A DNA stretch of 64,000 bases from contig NZ_VJZR01000004.1 of the NCBI RefSeq assembly GCF_007097365.1, positions 186,001-250,000 of the forward strand, read 5' to 3'. Positions 39,097 to 48,392 of the stretch are shown piece by piece (positions within the stretch are counted from its first letter, which is position 1; each line of letters opens with the position of its first letter). The notes under the pieces were generated by a model that worked only from the letters and a program-made list of their open reading frames with translations, had not been told where the DNA came from and searched no databases. This stretch comes from Flavobacterium franklandianum (GTDB lineage Bacteria; Bacteroidota; Bacteroidia; Flavobacteriales; Flavobacteriaceae). A program made the translations under genes and the position numbers.

Positions 39097-41571
39097 ATGA
39101 TTATGATAAAAAAAATTGTATCGTTGCTAGCTTTGACTCTAGCTTTAATAAATACTGGCAATGCCCAAAAATTAAGAGCGCCAGCATATCCTTTAGTAAC
39201 GCACACGCCTTATCAAAGTATCTGGTCTGCAGGAAACGAGCTTAATGGTAGCGCAACCCAACACTGGACAGCTGCAGAGCATTCATTAACTGGATTAGTA
39301 AAAGTAGACGGTCAAATTTATCGTTTTTTAGGTGAAGAATCTACTCTTTACAAAACAGTTTTGGCTACTACTGACGAAGAAAATTACACTGTAAAATATA
39401 CTGAGGATGCTCCTTCTGGAAACTGGTTTAACGCCGATTTTAATGATGCATCCTGGAAATCTGGAAAAGCCCCTTTTACCGATAGTGAATCTAAAGCTAA
39501 AACGGTCTGGAAATCAAACAATCTTTGGTTTAGAAGAACGTTCGATTTAGAGGACAAAAACTTTAGCAAGTTATTCTTAAAATTGCGTCATGATGATAAT
39601 GTACATGTGTACCTAAACGGGGAAAAAATTTATGATGTAAGCGGATGGAAACATGAGTTTAAGTTTATCGAAATTGAAAAAGCAGTTATTCAAAAGCTAA
39701 AAAGCAAAAATAACGTATTGGCAATTCATATCGAAAATACTGGTGGAGGACAATGGCTTGATGCTGGTTTAGTTACTGAAGATGTTTCTTTGAAAAACAT
39801 AAAGATTCATAAAGCAGCTCAGAAAAATGTAACTCTTGAAGCAACAAGTACAAAATATACCTTTGATTGTGGAAAAACAGAACTAAAAATAACATTTACT
39901 TCTCCACTTATTTTAGATGATTTAAAATTACTTAGCAGACCGGTAACTTATGTTAATGTAAAAGTAAAATCTAAAGATAATAAAGAGCATAAAGTGCAAC
40001 TTTATTTAGGAGTTTCAAGTGCTCTTGCAGTAGATTCTCCAGCACAACAAGTTGAAGCATGGAAATACAATCAAGATAACTTGGCCATCCTAAAAGCGGG
40101 ATCTACAGAACAGCCTATCCTTCAAAAGAAAGGTGATGATGTTCGTATTGACTGGGGCTACGCTTATGTTGCTACAGCATCTTCAAAAAATGTTCAGCAA
40201 TATATTTCTACTGCTAACAAAGGTTTAGAGCCATTTTATTCTACAAAAGCTGCTTCGACTGTTGCGAATCAAAAAGGGCTTAGCTTATTATTAAATACAA
40301 TTGTTGATTTAGGAACTGTTGGAAGCAAAGGTGCTGATCAATTATTTATGTTAGGTTATGACGAATTATTTGCTGTAAATTATTTTGGCACCAACCTAAA
40401 ACCTTGGTGGAAAAAAGATGGAAGTACTATCGAAAAAGAACTTTCTCAAGCAAACAGCGATTACAAAAAAGTATTGCAAAAGTGCGATGCTTTTGATGCA
40501 CAATTAAAAGCAGATGCGATAAAAGCAGGTGGACAAAAATATGCAGATTTGTGTATTTTGTCTTATAGACAAGCTATTGCTGCTCATTCTATTACTCAAG
40601 CTCCAAACGGTGATATTTTATTCCTTTCTAAAGAAAACCATAGTAATGGTTCTATCAATACGGTTGATCTTACCTATCCATCGGCGCCTTTATTCTTGAT
40701 TTACAATCCGAAATTAATGGAAGGAATGTTAAACGGAATTTTCTACTACAGCGAAAGTGGTAAATGGAAAAAACCTTTCCCAGCACACGATTTAGGAACT
40801 TATCCTATTGCAACTGGACAAACTTATGGCGAAGATATGCCAGTAGAAGAAGGTGGAAATGCAATTATTGTAGTGGCTGCAATTGCACAACAAGAAGGAA
40901 ATGCAGATTATGCTAAGAAACACTGGGCAACTTTGACAGAATGGGCTGCTTATTTAAGAAAGAGTGGTTTCGATCCAGAAAATCAATTGTCTACAGACGA
41001 TTTTGCTGGACATTTAGCTAGAAACGCTAATCTTTCGGTTAAAGCGATTGAAGCTTTAGCAGCATACGGAAAATTAGCTGGAATGTTAGGTGATAAAAAA
41101 ACGGAGCTTGACTATACAAATGCTGCTAAAGAAATGGCATTAAAATGGATGGAATTGGCAAAAGACAATGATCATTATACTTTGGCTTTCGGAAAACCAG
41201 GAACATGGAGTCAGAAATACAACTTGGTATGGGATACTATATTAGATCTTAATGTTTTCCCTTCAAGTGTTAGAAAAACGGAAGTTGCTTATTATTTAAC
41301 AAAACAAAATAAATACGGTTTGCCATTAGATAGTCGTGAGAATTATACAAAATCTGACTGGGTATTGTGGACAGCAACTTTAGCAGATAATAAAAAAGAT
41401 TTTGACGCAATCGTAGATCCAATGTGGAAATATGCAAACGAAACCAATAGCAGAGTTCCAGTAAGCGACTGGCACGAAACATTAGAAGGAAATATGATGA
41501 ATTTTAAAGCTAGGTCAGTGGTAGCAGGATATTATATGCAATTATTGAAATGGAAAACATCTAAAAAATAA
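39097..41571 (+). CDS. DUF4965 'glutaminase A'-family protein (first paralogue)
   Basis: 824 residues from the ATG at 39097. The signal peptide ends TGNAQ. The order of regions matches the DUF4964/DUF5127/DUF4965/DUF1793 group: LRAPAYPLVTHTPYQSIWS at the N-terminus, an inserted galactose-binding-like beta sandwich (about 105-235), DUF5127 (about 240-430), then DUF4965 and DUF1793 with an (alpha/alpha) barrel containing YPSAPLFLIYNPKLMEGMLN, YYSESGKWKKPFPAHDLGTY, GEDMPVEEGGN and STDDFAGHLARNANLS. Databases label it glutaminase after a fungal enzyme, but the fold is glycosidase-like and such genes recur in glycan loci, so the true substrate may be a carbohydrate. It heads the unit with the unassigned 722-residue protein, GH92, ROK kinase and cupin. 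A paralogue is at 49793. Confidence 0.88.
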   Translation: MIMIKKIVSLLALTLALINTGNAQKLRAPAYPLVTHTPYQSIWSAGNELNGSATQHWTAAEHSLTGLVKVDGQIYRFLGEESTLYKTVLATTDEENYTVKYTEDAPSGNWFNADFNDASWKSGKAPFTDSESKAKTVWKSNNLWFRRTFDLEDKNFSKLFLKLRHDDNVHVYLNGEKIYDVSGWKHEFKFIEIEKAVIQKLKSKNNVLAIHIENTGGGQWLDAGLVTEDVSLKNIKIHKAAQKNVTLEATSTKYTFDCGKTELKITFTSPLILDDLKLLSRPVTYVNVKVKSKDNKEHKVQLYLGVSSALAVDSPAQQVEAWKYNQDNLAILKAGSTEQPILQKKGDDVRIDWGYAYVATASSKNVQQYISTANKGLEPFYSTKAASTVANQKGLSLLLNTIVDLGTVGSKGADQLFMLGYDELFAVNYFGTNLKPWWKKDGSTIEKELSQANSDYKKVLQKCDAFDAQLKADAIKAGGQKYADLCILSYRQAIAAHSITQAPNGDILFLSKENHSNGSINTVDLTYPSAPLFLIYNPKLMEGMLNGIFYYSESGKWKKPFPAHDLGTYPIATGQTYGEDMPVEEGGNAIIVVAAIAQQEGNADYAKKHWATLTEWAAYLRKSGFDPENQLSTDDFAGHLARNANLSVKAIEALAAYGKLAGMLGDKKTELDYTNAAKEMALKWMELAKDNDHYTLAFGKPGTWSQKYNLVWDTILDLNVFPSSVRKTEVAYYLTKQNKYGLPLDSRENYTKSDWVLWTATLADNKKDFDAIVDPMWKYANETNSRVPVSDWHETLEGNMMNFKARSVVAGYYMQLLKWKTSKK

Positions 41572-41666
41572 AAGTAAAATTATAAAAGGATAAAAAAGAT
41601 TTTTCTTAGTATACTTTTTTCATTCTATGCAAATTGCATATCCAACGAAAAAATAAAAACTAAACC

Positions 41667-43835
41667 ATGAAAATTTATAATAAAATAGTAATCCTTTTGA
41701 GTCTTTCTGTTTTGCCATCTCAAATTTTTTCTCAAAAAAAGGATCCAAAAACAGTATTCCAGGTATCAGATGCCTGGAATGCTGCTTATGATGTAAGAGC
41801 AGATGCAGCCATTGTTTACGGTATAAATGATGCTGGCGGTAACTTTAAGGAAAGAGCTAAAAGCTGGAAGGATAAAGGCTATACCATTCAGTTTATGACT
41901 GGAATAGCTTGGGGGCAATACAAAGATTATTTTAAAGGACAATACGACGGCAAAGAACATTTTGACGAAGGTCAAAAAATGAAAAACGGTGAAATTATCT
42001 GGCATGGTCATGATGTTCCTTACACCGTACCAACAGCTGGATATGTAAATTATATAAAAGGCCTAACCAAACAGGCTATCGATGCAGGTGTAACGGCTAT
42101 TTATCTTGAAGAGCCTGAATTTTGGGCACGTGCAGGTTATAGTGATGCTTTTAAAAACGAATGGCAAAAATTTTATAACGCTCCTTGGCAAGCGCAAGAC
42201 GAATCTCCAGAGGCAACTTATTTGTCGTCTAAGTTGAAGTATAATTTATATTTCAATGCCTTGAAAGAGGTATTTGAATATGTGTATACTTATAGCAAGA
42301 GCATTGGCAAAAAAGTAAAATGTTATGTGCCAACACACTCGTTAATAAATTATGCTTCTTGGGAAATAGTAAGCCCAGAAGCCAGTCTTGCACAGCTTCC
42401 GCACATGGATGGATACATTGCGCAAGTATGGACGGGAACTTCTAGAGAGAGAGTTTATTTTAATGGTGAACTTAAAGAAAGGACTTTCGAAAATGCCTTT
42501 TTAGAATATGGTTCTATGGTTTCAATGACAGCTCCAACGGGTCGAGAAATGTTTTTTTTAACGGATCCTATCGAGGACAGAAGCCAGACTTGGGCAGATT
42601 ATAAGAAAAACTACCAAGCGACTTTTACTGCTCAGTTGCTCTATCCGACTGTGGCAAATTATGAAGTTATGCCTTGGCCTCCACGTATTTATTTAGGTAA
42701 ATTTAAAATGGAAGAAGGGCAAGAAAAACAACCGCTTTCTAAAGCTTATGGAACACAAATGCAAGTAATGATTAATTCATTGAATAATATGCCTGTGTCT
42801 AAAAATGAAATTAACGGAACTAAAGGAATCAATGTTTTGCTTTCTAATTCTATTATGTTTCAGCGTTTCCCAATTCATGAAGGTTACCAAGATCCATCGC
42901 TTTCTAATTTTTATGGAATGGCTTTGCCGCTGTTAAAAAGAGGAATTCCAGTTGGGACGGTACATATGGAGAATCTCGAGCTTAAGTCAGGTCTAAAAGA
43001 CACAAAAGTTCTAATTATGTCTTATGCCAATATGAAACCATTATCAGCTAAAAATCACGAGGTTTTGGCAAAATGGGTAAAAGGTGGTGGAATGCTTATT
43101 TATTATGGAAAAGATGATGATCCGTTTCAAAAAGTTTCGGAATGGTGGAATAAAGACGGTAATAAATACAATGCTCCATCAGAACATCTTTTTGAGTTGA
43201 TGAGCATTAAGGCAGAAGCTTCAAAAATGAGTTATTCTTACGGAAAAGGAAATGTTTTTATCGTTCGCGAAAATCCAAAAGAGTTGGTTTTAGAAAAAAA
43301 TAATGACAAAACTTTTCTCGATATAGTTGCCGAAGCGTATCATAATACAAAAACTATAGGAAAATTAGAGCTCAAAAACAACTATTATCTAGAGCGCGGT
43401 CCTTATGATATTGCCGCAGTTTTAGAGGAGAGTATCAGTAAGGAACCTTTGCATATAGAAGGTCTTGTCATTGATCTTTTTGATCCGGAATTACCGGTTT
43501 TACATGGGAAAATAGTCAATTCAGGGGAACAAGCATATCTTTTTGATTTAAATAGAATTGAGAATAAAAAGCAACCTCAAGTTTTGTGTGCAGCTTCCAG
43601 AATTTATGAAGAGAAAACAACTAGAAATAGCTACTCTTTTCTAACCAAAAGCCCCTCAAATACGATGAATGCGATGCGAATTCTTTTGCCATCAAAACCT
43701 AGCGGAATAGTATTAAAAAACGATGCAAATCAAATTATGAAAGAGTATACAGCTAGTTGGGATGAAGGAAGTAAAACCTATTTATTGAAATTTGAAAACA
43801 ACAGTAATGGGATTCAAGTGAATCTGAAATGGTAA
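41667..43835 (+). CDS. Unassigned exported protein, TIM-barrel-like with glutamine-amidotransferase-like domain
   Basis: 722 residues that I cannot place in a named family. A Sec signal peptide ends near SQIFSQ (residue 23). Residues about 30-370 read as a (beta/alpha)8 barrel: ADAAIVYGINDAGG, TIQFMTGIAWGQY, TAIYLEEPEFWAR and YEVMPWPPRIYLGK. The segment about 400-560 (PLLKRGIPVGTVHMENLE, VLIMSYANMKPLS, LAKWVKGGGMLIYYG) looks like the Rossmann-type trimerisation domain of GH42/GH14-like glycosidases, and a beta-rich C-terminus follows. Candidate catalytic residues are E148/E149 in LEEPE and E333 in YEVMPWP. It sits between DUF4965 and GH92 in one operon, so a periplasmic glycosidase acting on a mannose-containing glycan is the best guess. 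Function is inferred from fold-like patterns only. Confidence 0.6.
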   Translation: MKIYNKIVILLSLSVLPSQIFSQKKDPKTVFQVSDAWNAAYDVRADAAIVYGINDAGGNFKERAKSWKDKGYTIQFMTGIAWGQYKDYFKGQYDGKEHFDEGQKMKNGEIIWHGHDVPYTVPTAGYVNYIKGLTKQAIDAGVTAIYLEEPEFWARAGYSDAFKNEWQKFYNAPWQAQDESPEATYLSSKLKYNLYFNALKEVFEYVYTYSKSIGKKVKCYVPTHSLINYASWEIVSPEASLAQLPHMDGYIAQVWTGTSRERVYFNGELKERTFENAFLEYGSMVSMTAPTGREMFFLTDPIEDRSQTWADYKKNYQATFTAQLLYPTVANYEVMPWPPRIYLGKFKMEEGQEKQPLSKAYGTQMQVMINSLNNMPVSKNEINGTKGINVLLSNSIMFQRFPIHEGYQDPSLSNFYGMALPLLKRGIPVGTVHMENLELKSGLKDTKVLIMSYANMKPLSAKNHEVLAKWVKGGGMLIYYGKDDDPFQKVSEWWNKDGNKYNAPSEHLFELMSIKAEASKMSYSYGKGNVFIVRENPKELVLEKNNDKTFLDIVAEAYHNTKTIGKLELKNNYYLERGPYDIAAVLEESISKEPLHIEGLVIDLFDPELPVLHGKIVNSGEQAYLFDLNRIENKKQPQVLCAASRIYEEKTTRNSYSFLTKSPSNTMNAMRILLPSKPSGIVLKNDANQIMKEYTASWDEGSKTYLLKFENNSNGIQVNLKW

Positions 43836-43860
43836 ATAAAATAAGAATAAAATAGTAATC

Positions 43861-46146
43861 ATGAAGTATAATAAATATCTAATATTTTTTCTTTTAGTAC
43901 AATTTTTAAGTCATGCTCAAACATCAGATACTGCTTTAGATTTGGTTCAGTATGTCAATACATTGCAAGGAACAAATTCGAAACACGAACTTACAAAAGG
44001 AAATACATACCCAACAACTGCATTGCCATTTGGTATGAATACATGGTCTCCACAAACCGGAAATAATGGTGATGGTTGGAAATATCAATATTTTAAAGAA
44101 ACTATCAGAGGTTTTCAACAAGCACATCAATGTAGTTCTTGGTCAAATGATTATGCAGTATTTTCGTTGATGCCTGTAACAGGTGCTCTAGAATTGAATG
44201 AAGATAAAAGAGCGGCAAAATTTAGTCATGCTAACGAAATTGCAAAACCTCATTATTACAAAGTACAATTCGAAAACAATATTACTACAGAAATGTCTCC
44301 AACAGAAAGAGGTGTTCATATGCGTTTTGCTTTCCCAGAAAATAAATCTTCTTTCCTTGTTTTAGACGGATACACAGGAATGTGTGGGGTAACTATTGAT
44401 GTTATAAATCATAGAATTACGGGTTTCGTTCAAAACGGAAAGGGATTTGATCAAGTAAAAGAATTAAAGAATTATTTTGTAATTCAATTTGACAAACCTT
44501 TTAAAGCTCAAGGAACTTGGGAAAATAGAAAAGGAGAAAAATGGGCTAATAAATTAGCTGCAGAAGGAAAAGGAATCGGAGCATATCTTCAGTTTAATGA
44601 TGGAGAAACAGTGCAGGCAAAAATTGCTTCATCGTATATAAGTTACGACCAAGCGCAACTTAATTTGAATAGAGAATTAGGAAAATTCAAAAAACTAGAA
44701 GATACTAAAGAAGCCGCTAGAAAAGTTTGGAACAAGCAATTAAGTAAAGTTGTTGTAGAAGGTGGAACAGATGAACAAATGAAAACGTTCTACTCTTGTT
44801 TTTTTAGAGCGAGTCTTTTTTCAAGAAAATTCTACGAAGAAAAAGCTGATGGAAGTCCAATCTATTTTAGCCCTTACGATGTAAAAGTGCATGATGGTTA
44901 TATGTATACCGATACTGGTTTTTGGGATACTTTTAGGGCACAATTTCCTTTGAATGCTTTGTTGTCTCCAGAAATGCACGGTAGATATGTTGGTGCTTTG
45001 GTAGACGCTTACGATCAAATGGGTTGGTTGCCTTCATGGTCTTTTCCTGCAGAAGCCGGAAGTATGATTGGTAATCACGGAATCTCACTTTTGACAGATG
45101 CTTGGGCAAAAGGATTTAGAACTTTTGATCCTAAAAAAGCATTAAAAGCATATTATCACGAAGCTACAAACAAAGGCCCTCAAGGTCCATCAAACGGCAG
45201 ACACGGCTGGAAAGAATATTTTACTTTAGGATATGTCCCTTATCCAGAATATGGAGAAGCTACGGCTAAAACTTTAGAGTATGCTTATGATGATTTTTGT
45301 GGTTATGAATTGGCAAGAATGACCGATAACCAGTTTTATCAAGATGTTTTTTCTAGACAGATGTACAATTACAAAAATGTGTACAACACCAAAGATGGTT
45401 TTATGGAAGGTAGAAACAAAAATGGTGATTGGAAAACAAATTTTGACCCTTACGAATGGGGAGGTCCTTTTACCGAAGGAAACGCTTGGCATTACTTATG
45501 GTCTGTTTTTCATGATCCACAGGGGTTGATTAACTTGATTGGTGGTGAAGACAAATTTGTTCAGAAATTAGACGCTGTTTTCTCTAGTCCAAATATAGTA
45601 AATGTTGGTACTTATGGAGGAAAAATTCATGAAATGACAGAAATGGAAGTAAGTAATATGGGCCAATATGCTCACGGAAATCAACCTATTCAACACATGA
45701 TTTATTTGTACAATTATGCAGGTCAACCTTGGAAAGCTCAGTACCAGGTTCGTGAGGTAATGGAGAAATTGTACAACTCTACAGAAAATGGTTATCCGGG
45801 TGATGAAGATCAAGGGCAAACTTCTTCTTGGTATGTATTAAGTGCATTAGGTTTTTATAGTGTTTGCCCAGGAACTGACCAATATGTTTTAGGAAGTCCT
45901 GTTTTTGCAAAAACAACTATCAATTTAGAGAACGGAAAAAAGTTTGTCATTGAAGCAAAAAACAATAATAAAGGGAACGTTTATATTCAATCAGCGACAT
46001 TAAATGGTAAAAAATACACGACTAACTATTTGAAATATAGTGATTTAACTAATGGAGGTGTGTTTGAAATGGAGATGAATAATACGCCTAATAAAACAAG
46101 AGGAATAAGCGCAGACGATCGCCCGTTTTCTCTAACAAAAAAGTAA
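43861..46146 (+). CDS. GH92 calcium-dependent alpha-mannosidase
   Basis: 761 residues. The signal peptide ends LSHAQ. The N-terminal beta-sandwich carries VNTLQGTNSKHELTKGNTYP and PQTGNNGDGW; the (alpha/alpha)6 domain carries TDTGFWDTFRAQFPL, GWLPSW, GGPFTEGNAWHYLW, YAHGNQPIQHMIYLYNYAG and GDEDQGQTSSWY. Predicted acid E539 and base D648 are 109 residues apart, near the 111 of E533/D644 in BT3990. GH92 enzymes trim alpha-1,2-, alpha-1,3- or other alpha-linked mannose by inversion with calcium. The acid is Glu in the TEGNAWHY context, consistent with activity on mannosides rather than mannose-phosphate. Linkage preference is not readable. It lies 25 bases after the unassigned 722-residue gene. 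Confidence 0.93.
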   Translation: MKYNKYLIFFLLVQFLSHAQTSDTALDLVQYVNTLQGTNSKHELTKGNTYPTTALPFGMNTWSPQTGNNGDGWKYQYFKETIRGFQQAHQCSSWSNDYAVFSLMPVTGALELNEDKRAAKFSHANEIAKPHYYKVQFENNITTEMSPTERGVHMRFAFPENKSSFLVLDGYTGMCGVTIDVINHRITGFVQNGKGFDQVKELKNYFVIQFDKPFKAQGTWENRKGEKWANKLAAEGKGIGAYLQFNDGETVQAKIASSYISYDQAQLNLNRELGKFKKLEDTKEAARKVWNKQLSKVVVEGGTDEQMKTFYSCFFRASLFSRKFYEEKADGSPIYFSPYDVKVHDGYMYTDTGFWDTFRAQFPLNALLSPEMHGRYVGALVDAYDQMGWLPSWSFPAEAGSMIGNHGISLLTDAWAKGFRTFDPKKALKAYYHEATNKGPQGPSNGRHGWKEYFTLGYVPYPEYGEATAKTLEYAYDDFCGYELARMTDNQFYQDVFSRQMYNYKNVYNTKDGFMEGRNKNGDWKTNFDPYEWGGPFTEGNAWHYLWSVFHDPQGLINLIGGEDKFVQKLDAVFSSPNIVNVGTYGGKIHEMTEMEVSNMGQYAHGNQPIQHMIYLYNYAGQPWKAQYQVREVMEKLYNSTENGYPGDEDQGQTSSWYVLSALGFYSVCPGTDQYVLGSPVFAKTTINLENGKKFVIEAKNNNKGNVYIQSATLNGKKYTTNYLKYSDLTNGGVFEMEMNNTPNKTRGISADDRPFSLTKK

Positions 46147-46194
46147 AAATAAAAAAAGATTAATTAAAAAGATTCTGAAATTCCTCTGTTAGCA

Positions 46195-46314
46195 ATGGAT
46201 AACAAAAACAATACTTTTAAAAGTAAAAATAATTGGTTTTTGTTGGTTTGGGTTGTGCTTTTGAAAGGCGTTTTGTTGCCGAAGAAAACAAATAATAAAA
46301 ACATTATTAATTAA
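46195..46314 (+). CDS. Small hydrophobic ORF, possible truncated transporter start
   Basis: A 39-residue frame, MDNKNNTFKSKNNWFLLVWV..., with one hydrophobic segment, ending 10 bases before the ROK kinase. The charged start and single membrane segment resemble the first helix of a sugar transporter, so it may be the remnant of an MFS gene, or it may be non-coding. No family can be assigned. Confidence 0.3.
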   Translation: MDNKNNTFKSKNNWFLLVWVVLLKGVLLPKKTNNKNIIN

Positions 46315-46324
46315 GAAAATGTAA

Positions 46325-47245
46325 ATGATAATAGGAATAGATATAGGAGGAAGCCACATTAGTAGTGCAGCTGTAAATAATGAAACTCTCGAGATAATTG
46401 CTGATACTTTGTTTAGAGGAGCTGTTGATAGTAAGGCTTCTAAATATGTGATTTTGAAAAAATGGGCTGAAATAATCAATCAGACACTTGGCAAAATTGA
46501 TACAGTTGAGACAATTGGGATTGCGTTCTCAATGCCTGGGCCATTTCAATACGAATCTGGAATTGCAATGTTTGAAGGAAACGAAAAGTATGAGTCTTTG
46601 TACAAAGTGAATATCCCTGTAGAATTAGCAAATTTTTTAGATAAGAAAAATTTTACTTTTAGATTTTTGAATGATGCAACTTCTTTTGGAATCGGAAGCG
46701 CTTTAAATCAAAAAGGAGGAGGTGCTAATCAAAAAGTCGTTGCAATAACACTTGGAACTGGTTTTGGAGCTTCATTTTTAAACGATGTTATTCCGGTAAT
46801 ATGTGGCGATAATGTTCCTGAAAATGGTTGTCTTTGGGACAAACCTTTTCAAGATAGTATAGCAGATGATTATTTTTCGACGAGATGGTTCATCACTAAA
46901 TATGAACAGTATAGTGGTGAAAAAGTTAATGATGGAGTAAAAGAAATTGCTTCTAAAAACAGCGAATATTCGGCAAGAGTATTTGAAGAGTTTGCTAATA
47001 ATATCAGTGATTTTCTTTTTCCTTATTTAACTAAATTTGAAGCTGATTCTTTAGTGTTAGGAGGCAATATTGCAAAATGCCACCAATTGTTTTTGCCAAA
47101 AATAACTCAGATTTGGAAAGATAAAGGACTTGATATTTCGATAACTATTCTTGATAATACTGAAGAATCTAGTATTCTTGGATCAGGTTATATGTTTAAT
47201 GAGGTTTTTTGGAGTAAGATAAAAGAAGAACTTCCTAGTTTTTAA
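46325..47245 (+). CDS. ROK-family sugar kinase, probable mannose/hexose kinase
   Basis: A 306-residue cytoplasmic kinase with the actin-like fold: phosphate-1 motif GIDIGGSH at the N-terminus, catalytic-loop LNDATSFGIGSA, phosphate-2 ITLGTGFGAS and LVLGGNIAK. The zinc motif CxCGxxGCxE of classical ROK kinases is replaced by NVPENGCLWDKPFQDSIADD, placing it in a divergent ROK subgroup. It directly follows GH92 and precedes a mannose-6-phosphate-isomerase-like cupin, so phosphorylation of imported mannose to mannose 6-phosphate is the simplest role. Glucose or another hexose cannot be excluded. Confidence 0.85.
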   Translation: MIIGIDIGGSHISSAAVNNETLEIIADTLFRGAVDSKASKYVILKKWAEIINQTLGKIDTVETIGIAFSMPGPFQYESGIAMFEGNEKYESLYKVNIPVELANFLDKKNFTFRFLNDATSFGIGSALNQKGGGANQKVVAITLGTGFGASFLNDVIPVICGDNVPENGCLWDKPFQDSIADDYFSTRWFITKYEQYSGEKVNDGVKEIASKNSEYSARVFEEFANNISDFLFPYLTKFEADSLVLGGNIAKCHQLFLPKITQIWKDKGLDISITILDNTEESSILGSGYMFNEVFWSKIKEELPSF

Positions 47246-47333
47246 ATAATAGGCATATCCGTATTGATACCTAATTATTTTTTTACTTAAAATCTAAGCA
47301 GAATTGAGATGAGTATATTAGATTTTATAAAAA

Positions 47334-47378
47334 GTATCGATTTGAACTTGAGTTGTTAACTCAAGTTCAAATCGATAC
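47334..47378. repeat. Perfect 21-bp inverted repeat with 3-base loop
   Basis: Arms 47334-47354 and 47358-47378 are exact reverse complements (outer GTATCGATTTG...CAAATCGATAC), separated by GTT. No T-run follows on either strand. It could be a factor-independent stop or a processing hairpin after the ROK gene, or an end of a lost mobile element. Confidence 0.85.
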
Positions 47379-47521
47379 AGTATAAGGATGGGAATGTCTG
47401 TATGCACGAAGTATTATTTGAAAAAAGAGAAATGGAGTTATGAGTGCAAACTATGCAAATACAGAATTTGATTTAGATCAGGCACGGTAATGCAATCAAG
47501 CAAATTGCCATTTTACTATTG

Positions 47522-47671
47522 GTTTATACCTATGCATTTATTAACAGCCACTAAGAAAAGCAATTGATGTTGATTTTCTGGAAAATTATCTAAATTAATT
47601 TTGTTATAAATTTAATCGAAGATGCTTAAAAGATAAAACAATAGAAAGACTAATCATTGCTGGATTCAATC
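47522..47671 (+). pseudogene. C-terminal relic of an IS1595-type transposase
   Basis: The plus strand reads PMHLLTA, shifts frame, then RKAIDVDFLENYLN, a stop, and FCYKFNRRCLKDKTIERLII. The combination YLNxFCYKFNRR followed by a short segment and RLIIA is the C-terminal signature of IS1595/ISXO2-like transposases. The rest of the gene and the terminal repeats are not identifiable, so this is an old, dead insertion. Confidence 0.5.
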
Positions 47672-47734
47672 ATCAATAAAATGAATTCTAGGTGATTAAA
47701 TGGACAGGCATGTATAAATATTAATAAATATAAT

Positions 47735-48250
47735 ATGAACATTAGTATTTCAAAAGAGAAAAATAAAAAAGAAGTATTTGAAGAAATTGCAAGATTTCTG
47801 GATGCAGAAAATTTTAACGTGATAAAGCAAGATCAAACCAGACCGTGGGGAGGTTTTTTTGTAATCGAAGAAAATCAAGCAAGTGCTTTTGCGAATATTT
47901 TTTTTTCGCAATTAAATTTGTCAGATATTCAAATTACAAATAAATTAAGTCCTAAAATATTAATTGTAGCTCCTGACCAACGTTTGTCTTGGCAATATCA
48001 CTTTAGAAGAGCTGAGATCTGGAAAGTATTAGTAGGGCCGGTTGGAGTGAAAATTAGCGATACTGATGAAGAAGGAGAACTAAGAGAATTGGTAGCTAAT
48101 AGTTTTATTCAAATGGATAAAGGAGAACGTCACCGCTTAATTGGTCTGGATTCTTGGGGGATAGTTGCAGAAATATGGCAACATACAGATACTAATAACC
48201 CATCTGATGAAGATGATATTGTTCGTTTGCAAGACGATTTTGGGAGATAA
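47735..48250 (+). CDS. Cupin phosphomannose-isomerase-type protein
   Basis: A 171-residue single-cupin protein. RPWGGFFVI opens the fold and the metal-binding segments LSWQYHFRRAEIW and KGERHRLIGL follow the cupin pattern, then VAEIWQ. It resembles type II mannose-6-phosphate isomerases and Bacteroidota proteins annotated as phosphoheptose isomerase. It would convert mannose 6-phosphate to fructose 6-phosphate, completing the route from the ROK kinase. It lacks a signal peptide, as expected for a cytoplasmic enzyme. It is 490 bases from the ROK gene, with IS relic sequence between them. Confidence 0.75.
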   Translation: MNISISKEKNKKEVFEEIARFLDAENFNVIKQDQTRPWGGFFVIEENQASAFANIFFSQLNLSDIQITNKLSPKILIVAPDQRLSWQYHFRRAEIWKVLVGPVGVKISDTDEEGELRELVANSFIQMDKGERHRLIGLDSWGIVAEIWQHTDTNNPSDEDDIVRLQDDFGR

Positions 48251-48392
48251 TTTTTGAGATTCTAAAATCTTTTCTAGATAGTAATTATTGTATTTTTGTG
48301 CCTAATCTACTTTTGTTTTATTTGATGCAGTTATTTGCTCAATGTTTCGTTGTTTCGAAAGATATTGAGCAAACAACTTTATAACTTTTACA

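Larger units (their letters stand above)
47246..47734. other. Spacer with a perfect hairpin and an insertion-sequence relic
   Basis: No intact gene. It contains a perfect 21-bp inverted repeat (47334-47378) and decayed transposase sequence (47522-47671), each listed separately. Confidence 0.6.
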
